Origin: Actinomycetes bacterium
GTDB taxonomy: Bacteria > Actinomycetota > Acidimicrobiia > Acidimicrobiales > Ilumatobacteraceae
NCBI GenBank assembly: GCA_025351965.1
Contig: JANXUX010000350.1
Location: 1 to 54,439 of the forward strand
Direction of reading: 5' to 3'
Length of the DNA: 54,439 nt
How positions within the stretch are numbered: the first letter of the stretch is position 1; each line of letters starts with the position of its first letter. Both the position numbers and the translations under genes were made by a program. Below are positions 16,758 to 24,987 of this stretch, in pieces. Under the pieces are notes generated by a model. It was given only the letters and a program-made list of their open reading frames with translations. It was not told where the DNA came from and ran no database searches.

Positions 16758-18149
16758 ATGAACAGCCAAACCATGAACAGCCAGTCACAGCCATTTCCGA
16801 CCTCGGCCATCATCGTCCGCGGGACGGTCATCACGATGAACGCTGCCCGCGACGTCATCTCCGACGGCGCCGTCGCAGTGGTCGGCGAGACCATCGCTGC
16901 GGTCGGCACGTACGCCGACGTCTCGGCTGACCATCCGGGAGCAATCATCATCGGCAACGCCGATCAGGTCGTGACGCCCGGGTACATCAACGCCCACCAG
17001 CACGTCACCGGCGACCGGCTGATCCACTCGTGCATCCCCGACGCGATCGACTCGCAGGAGGCCATCTTCGGCTGGGCCGTGCCGGTCCACAGTGCGCACA
17101 CCGGCGACGACGACGCGCTCTCGGCGTCGCTCGCCGCGGTCGAGGCGCTCAGCAACGGCATCACGTGCACGGTCGAGGCCGGCACCGTCGCCCATCCTGA
17201 GCGCGTCGCCGAATCGCTCCGGCAGTCCGGGATGCGGGCGATGCTCGGCCAGTGGGGCTGGGACGTCGAGAACGCGCCGTTCGCCGCGCCGGCGGACGAG
17301 GTGCTGGACCGCCAGCGGATCATGCTCGACAAGCTGCCCCCGGGCAACGGCCTCGTCGAGGCATGGGTGACGCTCGTCGGCCACGACCTGATGAGCGACG
17401 CCCTCGTCAGTGGCGCGTCGAACCTCGCCCGAGAACGCGGCGTCGGACTGACGTTCCACCTCTCCCCCCACAGCGGTGATGCGGTCAGCTACCTGGCCCG
17501 CACCGGTCGCCGCCCGGTGATGCACCTCGATGACCTGGGCGTGCTCGGTCGCCACGTGCTGATCGCCCACGGCGTGCATCTCGACGACGACGAGGTCGAG
17601 ACCGTGCTGCGCACCGAGACCGCGATCGCGTCCTGTCCGTGGGCGTACCTGCGCCTTGCCCAGGGCGTGACCGTCGCCGGGCGCCACGGCGACCTGTTCC
17701 TGCGCAATGGGCGGCTCGCCCTCGGCTGTGACTCCGAGAACGCCGGCGACATGGTCGACATCCTGCGCGCCGCGGCGCTGTTCGTCGGCCTCGAGCGGGA
17801 CCGGTCGATGGACGCGTTCAGCATCACCGGCCAGCACGGCTTGGAGCTCGCCACCATCCGCGGCGCCGAGGCGATCGGCAAGGCCGACACCATCGGCTCG
17901 CTCGAGGTAGGCAAGCAGGCCGACATCGTGGTGCACGACACCCGTGGCCCGCAGTGGCTGACGATGAGCACCGACCCAGTGCTGCAGGTCGTCTGGGCCA
18001 CCGACGGGCGCAGTGTGCACGACGTACTGGTTGCCGGTCGCCACGTCGTCGCCGACGGTCGGTGCATCTCGGTGGACGTCGATTCGTTGCGCGGAGCGGC
18101 ACTCGAACGGCGTGATCACTTCCTGGCCTCACGCGCCCCGATGGTCTGA
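16758..18149 (+). CDS. amidohydrolase, AtzA/TrzN/SAH-deaminase type (copy 1)
   Basis: A 463-aa metal-dependent amidohydrolase (PF01979) with the usual split beta-sandwich and TIM barrel. Metal ligands seen: His80 and His82 (NAHQH), a third His in LTFHLSPHS, a fourth in IAHGVHL, and the Asp in LGCDSENA. Members hydrolytically deaminate or dechlorinate heterocycles (s-triazines, guanine, cytosine, adenosine derivatives). It is a paralogue of the enzyme at 22486-23898, with matching C-terminal phrases such as DGRSVHDVLV. Preceded by operator 1 and followed by operator 2 and the VOC genes. The substrate is unknown. Confidence 0.92.
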   Translation: MNSQTMNSQSQPFPTSAIIVRGTVITMNAARDVISDGAVAVVGETIAAVGTYADVSADHPGAIIIGNADQVVTPGYINAHQHVTGDRLIHSCIPDAIDSQEAIFGWAVPVHSAHTGDDDALSASLAAVEALSNGITCTVEAGTVAHPERVAESLRQSGMRAMLGQWGWDVENAPFAAPADEVLDRQRIMLDKLPPGNGLVEAWVTLVGHDLMSDALVSGASNLARERGVGLTFHLSPHSGDAVSYLARTGRRPVMHLDDLGVLGRHVLIAHGVHLDDDEVETVLRTETAIASCPWAYLRLAQGVTVAGRHGDLFLRNGRLALGCDSENAGDMVDILRAAALFVGLERDRSMDAFSITGQHGLELATIRGAEAIGKADTIGSLEVGKQADIVVHDTRGPQWLTMSTDPVLQVVWATDGRSVHDVLVAGRHVVADGRCISVDVDSLRGAALERRDHFLASRAPMV

Positions 18150-18163
18150 GGAGTTCACCTCCG

Positions 18164-18176
18164 TTGGTCTGACCAT
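18164..18176. promoter_or_regulatory. GntR/FCD-type operator 2 (TTGGTCTGACCAT)
   Basis: A near-perfect copy of the regulon palindrome, 27 bp before the first VOC gene. TTGGTC can serve as a -35 with TACGCT at about 18190 as -10, so binding would block the polymerase. A half-site, ATGGTCTGA, is formed by the last codons of the preceding gene and may be chance. Confidence 0.7.
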
Positions 18177-18202
18177 CAGTCCATCTTTGCTACGCTCCCC
18201 TC

Positions 18203-18691
18203 ATGGCCAAGCCCAACACGCTGATCTTCGTCGACTTCCCGTCCGCGGACCCCGCTGCGTCCGCACGCTTCTACGCCGAGGTCTTCGGTTGGGAGTGCGA
18301 GCCGCGACCCGCCGACGTCTTCTACCGCATCGTGCCCGGAGGGCACTTCCCGCTCGAGGACGGCTCACCGTCGCCGATCGGCAACCTGCACATGGGCATC
18401 TACGACGCCGCAAACGCCCGTCCGCATCCCGACACCGCCGGCGTCGACCCGCGTGAGATGAGCCCCGGCGGCCGCTCGGCGCGGACATGGATCCTCGTCG
18501 GCGACGACACCCAGGACCGCATCCTCGACACGGCCGAACGCCTCGGCGGCACGGTGCTCTGGCGCAACCACTACTGGGCGGAGTTCAATGGCAACAACGG
18601 GGCGTTCACCGATCCATGGGGCAACACGTTCATCCTCTGGTCCAAGCCCGGCGAGAACCCCACCGAGCAGGAAGGTTTCACCCATGAATGA
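18203..18691 (+). CDS. VOC superfamily protein (glyoxalase/dioxygenase-like), gene 1
   Basis: A 162-aa protein with two beta-alpha-beta-beta-beta modules: FVDFPSADPAASARFYAEVFGW at the N-terminus and GAFTDPWGNTFILW at the C-terminus, the pattern of the vicinal-oxygen-chelate fold. It has fewer obvious metal ligands than classic extradiol dioxygenases (His in HFPLED, Glu in WAEFNG), so isomerase, lyase or binding roles are possible. First gene after operator 2. It overlaps the next VOC gene by 8 bp, so the two are coupled. Confidence 0.85.
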   Translation: MAKPNTLIFVDFPSADPAASARFYAEVFGWECEPRPADVFYRIVPGGHFPLEDGSPSPIGNLHMGIYDAANARPHPDTAGVDPREMSPGGRSARTWILVGDDTQDRILDTAERLGGTVLWRNHYWAEFNGNNGAFTDPWGNTFILWSKPGENPTEQEGFTHE

Positions 18692-19178
18692 GCCACTTCC
18701 CGGCGCCGTCGACACGCCTGCCGCCGCCTACAAGACCGGTCCGACACAGATGCGCTGGACGCACATCGCACTGCCCTGCACCGACATCGACAAGACGATC
18801 GACTGGTACGAGCGCTTCACCCCGCTGGAACTGCTGGACCGCCGCGAGGACGCCGACGGTCAGGGCGCCTGGCTCGGTCACCCCGACCAGGGCGACAAGC
18901 CGTTCATCCTCGTCCTGGTCAGCTTCACCCGCGACCAGGCCAAGGGCCCGCAGCCGGTCATGGCCCCGTTCGCACACATCGGCCTCGAGGTCACCAGCCG
19001 CGACGAGGTCGAGGACATCGCCCGCCGCGGCGAGGCCGAGGGTTGCTTGGCCTGGCCGCCCACCGACATGCCCGCCCCGATCGGCTACATCTGCGCGCTG
19101 AAGGACCCCGACGGCAACATGATCGAGTTCTCCCACAACCAGGGCGTCTACGCCAAGGCCCAAGAGGTCTGGGGTTGA
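18684..19178 (+). CDS. VOC superfamily protein, gene 2
   Basis: A 164-aa VOC protein from ATG 18684 (MNEPLPGAVDTP). Module signatures are MRWTHIALPCTDIDKTIDWYERF, with a first His ligand, FAHIGLEV with a second His, and ALKDPDGNMIEFSHNQG with the Glu ligand. This H/H/E set is that of metal-dependent VOC enzymes such as glyoxalase I, methylmalonyl-CoA epimerase and extradiol dioxygenases. It lies between the other VOC gene and a SnoaL-like gene, with overlaps on both sides. Ring chemistry in the island's pathway is likely; the step is not assignable. Confidence 0.88.
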   Translation: MNEPLPGAVDTPAAAYKTGPTQMRWTHIALPCTDIDKTIDWYERFTPLELLDRREDADGQGAWLGHPDQGDKPFILVLVSFTRDQAKGPQPVMAPFAHIGLEVTSRDEVEDIARRGEAEGCLAWPPTDMPAPIGYICALKDPDGNMIEFSHNQGVYAKAQEVWG

Positions 19179-19552
19179 CCCCTGCTGACGTCTGCCGGGC
19201 GTACCTCGCTGCGTTCGGCACCGGTGACGCCGATGCCGTGACGTCCATGGTCACCGACGATTTCGTCAACGAGCACACCGCTGCGCTCGGCTCGGGTTGC
19301 ACCGGTAAGGACGAGTACTCGCGCCGCGTGCCGGGCTTCTTTGCCTCGATGCCCGGCCTGCGCTACGACGTCGAGGACGTGGCCGCCCAGGGCGACAACG
19401 TCTACGCCGCCTACACCCTGCACACCCATGTCAACGACCGTGATGTCGCAGTGCGTGGCGTGATGCACTTCCGCGTCCAGGGCGCGCTCATCGCCCAGCG
19501 CACCGACTACTGGGACAGCCTCGTCTTCCAGCGCCAAGCCGGCCTGGCCTGA
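19175..19552 (+). CDS. SnoaL-like / NTF2-fold protein
   Basis: A 125-aa protein that I start at a TTG overlapping the preceding stop (TTGA). No ATG or GTG gives a full domain. The sequence ADVCRAYLAAFGTGDADAVTSMVTDDFVNEHT is the first helix pair and strand of the NTF2/SnoaL cone fold. The later GCTGKDEYSRRVPGFFASMPG and FRVQGALIAQRTDYWD complete it. Such proteins act as isomerases, cyclases, hydratases or small binding proteins. Its place in the VOC-VOC-AKR operon suggests a ring or keto-enol step. The start codon is the least certain part. Confidence 0.78.
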   Translation: MTPADVCRAYLAAFGTGDADAVTSMVTDDFVNEHTAALGSGCTGKDEYSRRVPGFFASMPGLRYDVEDVAAQGDNVYAAYTLHTHVNDRDVAVRGVMHFRVQGALIAQRTDYWDSLVFQRQAGLA

Positions 19553-19604
19553 GCCGCTGACCCATCGCCATCTGACACCCGTCTCTCCCGCAAGGACACA
19601 TCCC

Positions 19605-20585
19605 ATGGACACACGTACCCTCGGCCACAGCGGCATCGAGGTCACCACCGTCGCGCTCGGCACGATGATGTTCGGCGCCTGGGGCAACACCGATGTCGAC
19701 GAATGCCACCGGATGCTGCATCACGCGATCGACGCCGGCATCACACTGATCGACTGCGCCGACATGTACGACAACGGCGTCTCCGAGGAGATTCTCGGTG
19801 ACGCATTGCGCGGGCATCGCGACCGGGTCGTGCTGGCGACCAAGTGCGGAAACCCGATGGGCGGCGACATGTCCAAGAGCGGCCTGTCCGCTTCGTGGGT
19901 CACCCAAGCCTGTGACGACAGCCTGCGCCGCCTGGGCGTCGACCACATCGACCTCTACCAGATGCACCGGCCCGACCCGAACACGCCGTACGAGGAGACC
20001 CTCGGCGCGTTCCAGGCGCTCATCGCCGCCGGCAAGATCGGCGCCTACGGAACCTCGACGTTCTCGCCCGAGCAGATCGCCGGCGTGCACGACACCGCCA
20101 TTGCGCTCGGGATGCAGCTGCCGACGAGCGAACAGCCGCCCTACTCGGCGCTCGCTCGCGGCATCGAGACTGCCGTGCTCTCGGCGTGCCGCGCCAACGA
20201 GCTCGGCGTGATCGTCTGGGCGCCACTCAACGGCGGCTGGCTGACGGGCAAGTACCAGGGCGCGAACGACGATCCCTCGTCCCGCGCGACGCGCCAGGGC
20301 GACCACTTCGACGCCCGCGAGGCCGCCGAGTGGAACGCCAAGCACGACGCCGTCGAAGCCCTCACGACCATCGCCGCCGACGCTGGCCTGACGCTCAAGC
20401 AGCTCGCCCTCGGCTTCGTGCTGGACGACCCGACCGTCACCTCGGCCATCATCGGCCCACGCACCCTCGCCCAGCTCGAGGACCTCCTCGCCGCCGGCAC
20501 CCCCACCCTGCCCGCCGGCGCGCGCGACGCCATCGACGCCGTGATCGCGCCCGGCGTCAACCTCAACCCCCGCGACGCCGGCTGA
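19605..20585 (+). CDS. aldo/keto reductase
   Basis: A 326-aa (beta/alpha)8 reductase. It opens with TRTLGHSGIEVTTVALGTMMFG, and the catalytic tetrad is visible as Asp and Tyr in DCADMYDNG, Lys in VVLATKCG and His in YQMHRPD. The C-terminal NADPH site has SAIIGPRTLAQLED. It is closest in form to the YajO/AKR11-type soluble reductases. It ends the rightward VOC-VOC-SnoaL-AKR unit, 52 bp after the SnoaL gene, with a GC-rich hairpin 19 bp past the stop. It probably reduces a carbonyl intermediate with NADPH. Confidence 0.93.
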   Translation: MDTRTLGHSGIEVTTVALGTMMFGAWGNTDVDECHRMLHHAIDAGITLIDCADMYDNGVSEEILGDALRGHRDRVVLATKCGNPMGGDMSKSGLSASWVTQACDDSLRRLGVDHIDLYQMHRPDPNTPYEETLGAFQALIAAGKIGAYGTSTFSPEQIAGVHDTAIALGMQLPTSEQPPYSALARGIETAVLSACRANELGVIVWAPLNGGWLTGKYQGANDDPSSRATRQGDHFDAREAAEWNAKHDAVEALTTIAADAGLTLKQLALGFVLDDPTVTSAIIGPRTLAQLEDLLAAGTPTLPAGARDAIDAVIAPGVNLNPRDAG

Positions 20586-20603
20586 CGCGCAGGTTCGCCC
20601 GTT

Positions 20604-20627
20604 CCCGGCCCGTCGGACGGGCTCGGG
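20604..20627. terminator. GC-rich hairpin between convergent genes
   Basis: GCCCGT-CGG-ACGGGC forms a 6-bp stem with a 3-base loop, extended by CCCG/CGGG across a one-base bulge. There is no T-run, as is usual for actinobacterial terminators. It sits between the 3' ends of the aldo/keto reductase and the sigma-factor gene, so it could stop transcription from both sides. Confidence 0.6.
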
Positions 20628-20644
20628 ACCGCGCCCGGAGTCAC

Positions 20645-20689
20645 TCTCGGTGCATCCGCCGACACACGTCCGCGCCAGATGCACCGAGA
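20645..20689. repeat. 12-bp perfect inverted repeat with 21-base loop
   Basis: Arms TCTCGGTGCATC and GATGCACCGAGA pair perfectly across 21 bases. It lies beside the GC-rich hairpin in the same convergent gap (20586-20753), which otherwise holds no gene. A second terminator, an RNA-processing hairpin or a protein site are all possible. Confidence 0.6.
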
Positions 20690-20753
20690 CACCACGCTCA
20701 GCCCGGATCGGCACGGCCAGCTCACAACGTCAAGGGACTGCAGGTCGGCGGGT

Positions 20754-22016
20754 TCAGCCAAGCGAGTCGCGACGTGACTCCAGGAACTCCCGCTCGGCGG
20801 CGTTGTCGGTGAGGGTCGCGGCGTGGGCGTAGGCCTCGGCGGCGTCGGCGTTGCGACCGAGGCGGGCCAGCAGGTCCGCTCGGGTTGCGTGGTAGAGGTG
20901 GTAGCCGTCGAGAGCCGCAATGTCGAACACCGGTCCGTCGAGGGCCGCCAGCGCGACGTCGGCGCCGTCGACCACGACGAGTGCGACGGCGCGGTTCAAT
21001 GCGACGATCGGTGTCGGCGAGAGCGCGAGCAGCTGGTCGTACAGCGTCAGGACCTGGGCCCAATCCGTGTCGGCTGCCGTCGGCGCGAAGCTGTGCACGG
21101 CGTTGATCGCGGCCTGGATCTGGAACGGCCCGGGCCGATTGCGGCGGATGCACGCCCGGACGAGGGTCTGGCCCTCGTCGATCAGCGACCCGTCCCACAT
21201 GGCGCGATCCTGATCGCGCAACACCACGATCGAACCGTCGGGCGTCACCCGTGCCGTACGCCGGGACGCCGTGAGCACGAGCAGGGCCAGCAGGCCGACC
21301 GCCTCGGGCTCGTCGGGCATCAACTCGACGAGGAGACGGGCCAGACGGATCGCCTCGTCGCAGAGGTCGTCACGCACGAGGTCATCCCCGATCGACGCCG
21401 TGTAGCCCTCGTTGAAGATCAGGTAGACGACGGTGAGCACGGCGCTCAGCCGGTCGGGCAGTTCGTGATCGTCGGGGACGCGGTACGGGATCTTGTTGGC
21501 CCGGATCTTGTTCTTGGCCCGAACGACGCGCTGCGCCATCGTCGGTTCGGGCACAAGGAACGCCCGCGCGATCTCGTCCGTCTGAAGCCCACCGAGCAGG
21601 CGCAGCGTCAGCGCGACCTGCACGTTCGTCGCGAGCGACGGGTGGCAGCACGTGAAGATCAGGCGGAGCCGATCGTCCTTCACGGGTCCCACCGGCCCGG
21701 GTGGTTCGTCGCGCTGGTGGATGAGTGCGGCCTGGGCGTGGCGGTCGTCGCGCGAGGACTCGCGACGCAGTCGGTCGATGGCACGGTGCTTCGCAGTCGT
21801 GGTGATCCAGGCCCCCGGGTTCGGCGGGACGCCGATCTCCGGCCACTTCTCGGTGGCGATGATGAGCGCCTCCTGAACCGCTTCCTCGGCGATGTCGATG
21901 TCGCCGAAGATGCGGACCAGCGTGGCAACGCATCGTCCGGACTCCTGCCGGAAGACGGCGCCGAGCGAGGCAGGATCGAACACGCTCACGAGAGTGCGGG
22001 GCCCGGAGGACGTCAC
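20754..22016 (-). CDS. ECF42-type RNA polymerase sigma factor
   Basis: A 420-aa sigma factor. I start at the GTG at 22016, which overlaps the stop of the YCII gene (GTGA). Sigma region 2 is at about 10-80 (ESGRCVATLVRIFGDIDIAEEAVQEAL), region 4 at 120-180 (ALTLRLLGGLQTDEIARAFLVPEPTMAQR), and a long helical C-terminal extension (DUF6596) fills the rest, with LPPL-type repeats and a TPR-like end. A DGPF/YCII partner directly upstream is the hallmark of group ECF42, which has no anti-sigma factor. It lies inside the catabolic island but is probably a separate unit. Confidence 0.93.
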   Translation of the reverse strand: MTSSGPRTLVSVFDPASLGAVFRQESGRCVATLVRIFGDIDIAEEAVQEALIIATEKWPEIGVPPNPGAWITTTAKHRAIDRLRRESSRDDRHAQAALIHQRDEPPGPVGPVKDDRLRLIFTCCHPSLATNVQVALTLRLLGGLQTDEIARAFLVPEPTMAQRVVRAKNKIRANKIPYRVPDDHELPDRLSAVLTVVYLIFNEGYTASIGDDLVRDDLCDEAIRLARLLVELMPDEPEAVGLLALLVLTASRRTARVTPDGSIVVLRDQDRAMWDGSLIDEGQTLVRACIRRNRPGPFQIQAAINAVHSFAPTAADTDWAQVLTLYDQLLALSPTPIVALNRAVALVVVDGADVALAALDGPVFDIAALDGYHLYHATRADLLARLGRNADAAEAYAHAATLTDNAAEREFLESRRDSLG

Positions 22017-22366
22017 TCGTTGGGCTGGAACGGGCGGACCTCGACCTTGCCCTGGCAGGCAGCCGAACCCTTGGCCGCCCACGCAAGAGCAGCGTCGAGG
22101 TCGGCGACGTCGATGATCCAGAATCCGCCGATGTGCTCCTTGGTCTCGAGGTACGGGCCGTCGGTGAGGATCGTCTCGCCGGACGACGCATCGACGACGG
22201 TCGCGGTCGAGGCGAGCTCGAGGCCGCCGCCGAAGACGAACACGCCGGCGGCGATGATGTCCTCGTTGAACGTGCCGACGTCGGCGAACATCTTCTGCTG
22301 ATCCTCGGATGAGACGGCTGAGTAGATCTCTTCGTTACCGTGGACGCAAAGCAGGTACTGGCTCAT
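22013..22366 (-). CDS. YCII/DGPF-domain protein, ECF42 partner
   Basis: A 117-aa alpha-beta barrel protein of the YCII-related family. The family motif appears as ILTDGPYLETKEHIGGFWIID (DGPF variant DGPY). The N-terminus MSQYLLCVHGNEEIYS is typical. Genes of this type sit next to ECF42 sigma factors and are often their main transcriptional targets. The stop overlaps the sigma-factor start, so the pair is translationally coupled. Its biochemical role is unknown for the family. Confidence 0.92.
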   Translation of the reverse strand: MSQYLLCVHGNEEIYSAVSSEDQQKMFADVGTFNEDIIAAGVFVFGGGLELASTATVVDASSGETILTDGPYLETKEHIGGFWIIDVADLDAALAWAAKGSAACQGKVEVRPFQPNE

Positions 22367-22485
22367 GGGATTCTCCGATTCGTGTGCTGCGGGCCGGCCC
22401 GATGCCTGCCCTCATGACTACTACGAACGGCGCTCCCGTCGATCGACAGCGTGACCCGGATTCCTCGGAGAGAACTCCCCGATCC

Positions 22486-23898
22486 CTAGAACGTCGGGAA
22501 CTTGGCCTTGTCCGGCAGACCGGATCGGGCGGTGATCGACTCGCCCATCCGCTGCGCCTTGGCCCACAGTTCGTCCTCGTCGATGGTCGTACAGTGCCCG
22601 CCCTCCACGACGATCTTGCCGTCGACGAGCACCGTGTGCACCCCTCGCCCATCGGCCGACCAGACCAGCTGGTTGATGACGTTGAGCAGCGGACGCCACT
22701 CCGGACGATCGGTGTCGTGCAGCACGACGTCGGCGCGCTTGGCGACCTCGAGCGAGCCGATCTGGTCCTGGAGCAACATCGTGCGCGCCCCGCCGACGGT
22801 GGCCATCTCGTAGGCCTTCTCGGCCGGGAACATGTGCGGGTCGCGCCGGGCGTCCTTGAACAACCCGGCCACCAGATACGTCGCACGCATCATGTCGCTG
22901 TAGTTGCTGGCGTTGTTGCCATCGGTGCCGATCGAGACGTTGATGCCGCGCTGGACCATCTCCGGGAACTTGCCGATCTGGGTGACGCCGTAGCTGACCT
23001 TCAGCGCGGTCGTCGGGCAGTGCGCGACGCTGACGTGACGGTGCGCCATGATCCCGATCTCGTTGTCGTCGACGTGCACGCAGTGCGTCATCGCGACGTT
23101 GTCGTCGAGCACCCCGATCTCGTCGAGATGGACCATCGGGCGTTGCCCGAACTCGGCGATGAACCCGTCCGGATCCATCGCGGCCGGCGACATGTGGAAG
23201 CTCATCCCGACGCCACGGTCGTCGGACAACGCCTTGGCGGCCTTCCACAGCGGGTCACTCGCGGTGGTGTGGCCAACGAGGGTGCTCCACGCCGAGACGC
23301 GTGTGTCGGGCGCAGACGGGTGGTGGTCGAGCTGGCGCTCGATCCGTGCGATCGCATCATCGGTCGCCTGGCGGTACACCGACGGCTCGGGCGGGAGGTC
23401 CCAGATCCATGCGCCGACGCGCCCGCGGATGCCGACACCGTCGAGTCCTTCGATCACGTCGTCGAGGAAGCGGATCGTGCCGGCTTCGAGGAAGCACGTC
23501 GTGCCCGAGCGCAGCATCTCGACCGCGGCGAGCTCAGCAGAGGTCTTCTCCTCCTCGGCATCGAACACCGAGTAGAGCGGCGTCAGCCACTCGAACACGT
23601 TCTCGACAAACGGCGTGTCGTCAGGGACATAGCCGCGGGTCAGCGGCTCACCGGTGATGTGGATGTGCGTGTTGACCATCCCCGGCGTCACCACGAAGCG
23701 GTCGCCGCCGATGGTGCGGGTCGCGGTGTAGCGGCGCTCGATGTCGGCGGCCTTGCCGACCGCGACGATGACACTGCCGCGCACGGCGACTGCGCCGTTG
23801 CGAATGATGTCGCGAGTCGCGTTCATCGTCACCACGTACCAACCCTTGACGATGAGATCGACCTGCTCGGTCATCCGGCCGCTCACGTGTTCGGTCAT
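22486..23898 (-). CDS. amidohydrolase, AtzA/TrzN/SAH-deaminase type (copy 2)
   Basis: A 470-aa enzyme from the ATG at 23898 (MTEHVSGRMTEQ), which overlaps the methyltransferase stop (ATGA). Metal ligands seen: His78 and His80 (NTHIH), a His in MSFHMSP, one in THCVHVDD and the Asp in IGTDGNN. These match the deaminase/chlorohydrolase branch of PF01979. Its layout and C-terminal phrases (DGRGVHTVLVDG) mark it as a paralogue of copy 1. It is the last gene of the 16-gene minus-strand run. Two related hydrolases in one island suggest two successive C-N cleavages; the order is unknown. Confidence 0.92.
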   Translation of the reverse strand: MTEHVSGRMTEQVDLIVKGWYVVTMNATRDIIRNGAVAVRGSVIVAVGKAADIERRYTATRTIGGDRFVVTPGMVNTHIHITGEPLTRGYVPDDTPFVENVFEWLTPLYSVFDAEEEKTSAELAAVEMLRSGTTCFLEAGTIRFLDDVIEGLDGVGIRGRVGAWIWDLPPEPSVYRQATDDAIARIERQLDHHPSAPDTRVSAWSTLVGHTTASDPLWKAAKALSDDRGVGMSFHMSPAAMDPDGFIAEFGQRPMVHLDEIGVLDDNVAMTHCVHVDDNEIGIMAHRHVSVAHCPTTALKVSYGVTQIGKFPEMVQRGINVSIGTDGNNASNYSDMMRATYLVAGLFKDARRDPHMFPAEKAYEMATVGGARTMLLQDQIGSLEVAKRADVVLHDTDRPEWRPLLNVINQLVWSADGRGVHTVLVDGKIVVEGGHCTTIDEDELWAKAQRMGESITARSGLPDKAKFPTF

Positions 23899-24983
23899 GG
23901 CTCGCTCCTGTCTCGCTCGGGCCGTTCGGCCACGTACACCTGGTTGAAGCCGATCGGTTCCATCAGCCGGATCGACTCGAAGCCCGCGTCGCGCAGCCAC
24001 CCCGAGACCTGGGCGTGGGTCAGCATCCCGCCCCGTGCGGTGCTGGCGAGCATGGTCATGCCCATCTGCACGCCGAACGGGTTGAACTTGCGATCATTGT
24101 CGGCGAAGTAGTCGGTGAGCAGCAGCTGCCCGCCGGGTGCCAGGGCCTGGAATGCGCGGCGGACGAGGCTGACGGCGCGCTCCTCACCCTCGGTGCGGCA
24201 GACGTGACCGAGCACGACGATGTCGTAGGTGTCGCGCTCGAACTCGATCTCATGGAAGTCGCCTCCCCACAGCTCGACCCGGTCAGCGAGGCCGTGACGG
24301 GTGACAGTCTCGGTCGCGAGTTCGAGGACATCGGACAGATCGTTGATCACCGCAGTCGAATCCGGTGACTGGCCGAGGATGCCGATGGCCCACGGAGCTT
24401 GGCCGGCGCCGAGGTCGAGCACGCGCAGACCGGGACGACGCGCCCAGCCGAGTGCGACGCCGAGCCGCCCCGCCGCGCGCAGCTGCGTCGGGAACGTGGC
24501 CTGCACGAGCGGTCCGTAGAACGCCTCGGGGTCGTCCTCGATCGGCGTCGCGACATGACCGGTGCGAATCGTGTCGGCGAGGTGGGTCCAGTTGCTGTGC
24601 GGGCCGGTGGCCACCGAAACCAGCGCGGCCATCGACGCGGCGCCGTTTGTACAGAGATAACGCTCCGCCGTCTCGGTCAGTTCGTAGACGTCGTCGACCT
24701 GGTCGAGGAAGCCGAACGAGACCATCGCATCGAGCAGGTGAGCGAGATGCGGTTCGGAGACATTGAGCTGTGCGGCGAGCGGCCCGGCGGCGACCCCGCC
24801 CGCCGACTCGATCGCATCGAACACGCCGAGCTCGACTGCGGCGACGAGCATCCAATACGAGCCGAAGCCCTGGATGATGCCCCAGACGGGCGCGGAAGGC
24901 GGTGGTTTGAAGTCGCGCCACGGCCGCCCGGTGCGGGCCATCGTGTGGGTCTTCTTCAGTTCCGGGAACGGTGAGTCGGCCAT
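23895..24983 (-). CDS. SAM-dependent methyltransferase with N-terminal winged-helix dimerisation domain
   Basis: A 362-aa protein from ATG 24983 (MADSPFPELKK). An N-terminal winged helix (about 35-110: LLVAAVELGVFDAIE-like, then LLDAMVSFGFLDQ and ELTETAERYL) is the dimerisation domain of plant-type O-methyltransferases. The Rossmann part has motif I LRVLDLGAGQAPWAIGIL near 195 and GHVCRTEGEE, LAPGGQLLLTDYF downstream. It could methylate oxygen, nitrogen or carbon, and some homologues act as decarboxylases. It overlaps the amidohydrolase and follows the MDR gene by 4 bp. Confidence 0.88.
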   Translation of the reverse strand: MADSPFPELKKTHTMARTGRPWRDFKPPPSAPVWGIIQGFGSYWMLVAAVELGVFDAIESAGGVAAGPLAAQLNVSEPHLAHLLDAMVSFGFLDQVDDVYELTETAERYLCTNGAASMAALVSVATGPHSNWTHLADTIRTGHVATPIEDDPEAFYGPLVQATFPTQLRAAGRLGVALGWARRPGLRVLDLGAGQAPWAIGILGQSPDSTAVINDLSDVLELATETVTRHGLADRVELWGGDFHEIEFERDTYDIVVLGHVCRTEGEERAVSLVRRAFQALAPGGQLLLTDYFADNDRKFNPFGVQMGMTMLASTARGGMLTHAQVSGWLRDAGFESIRLMEPIGFNQVYVAERPERDRSEP

Positions 24984-24987
24984 GGCT

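Noticed and set aside
18141-18149. Sixth GntR operator (ATGGTCTGA)
   Set aside because: Only a half-site, formed by the last codons and stop of the amidohydrolase; no second half.
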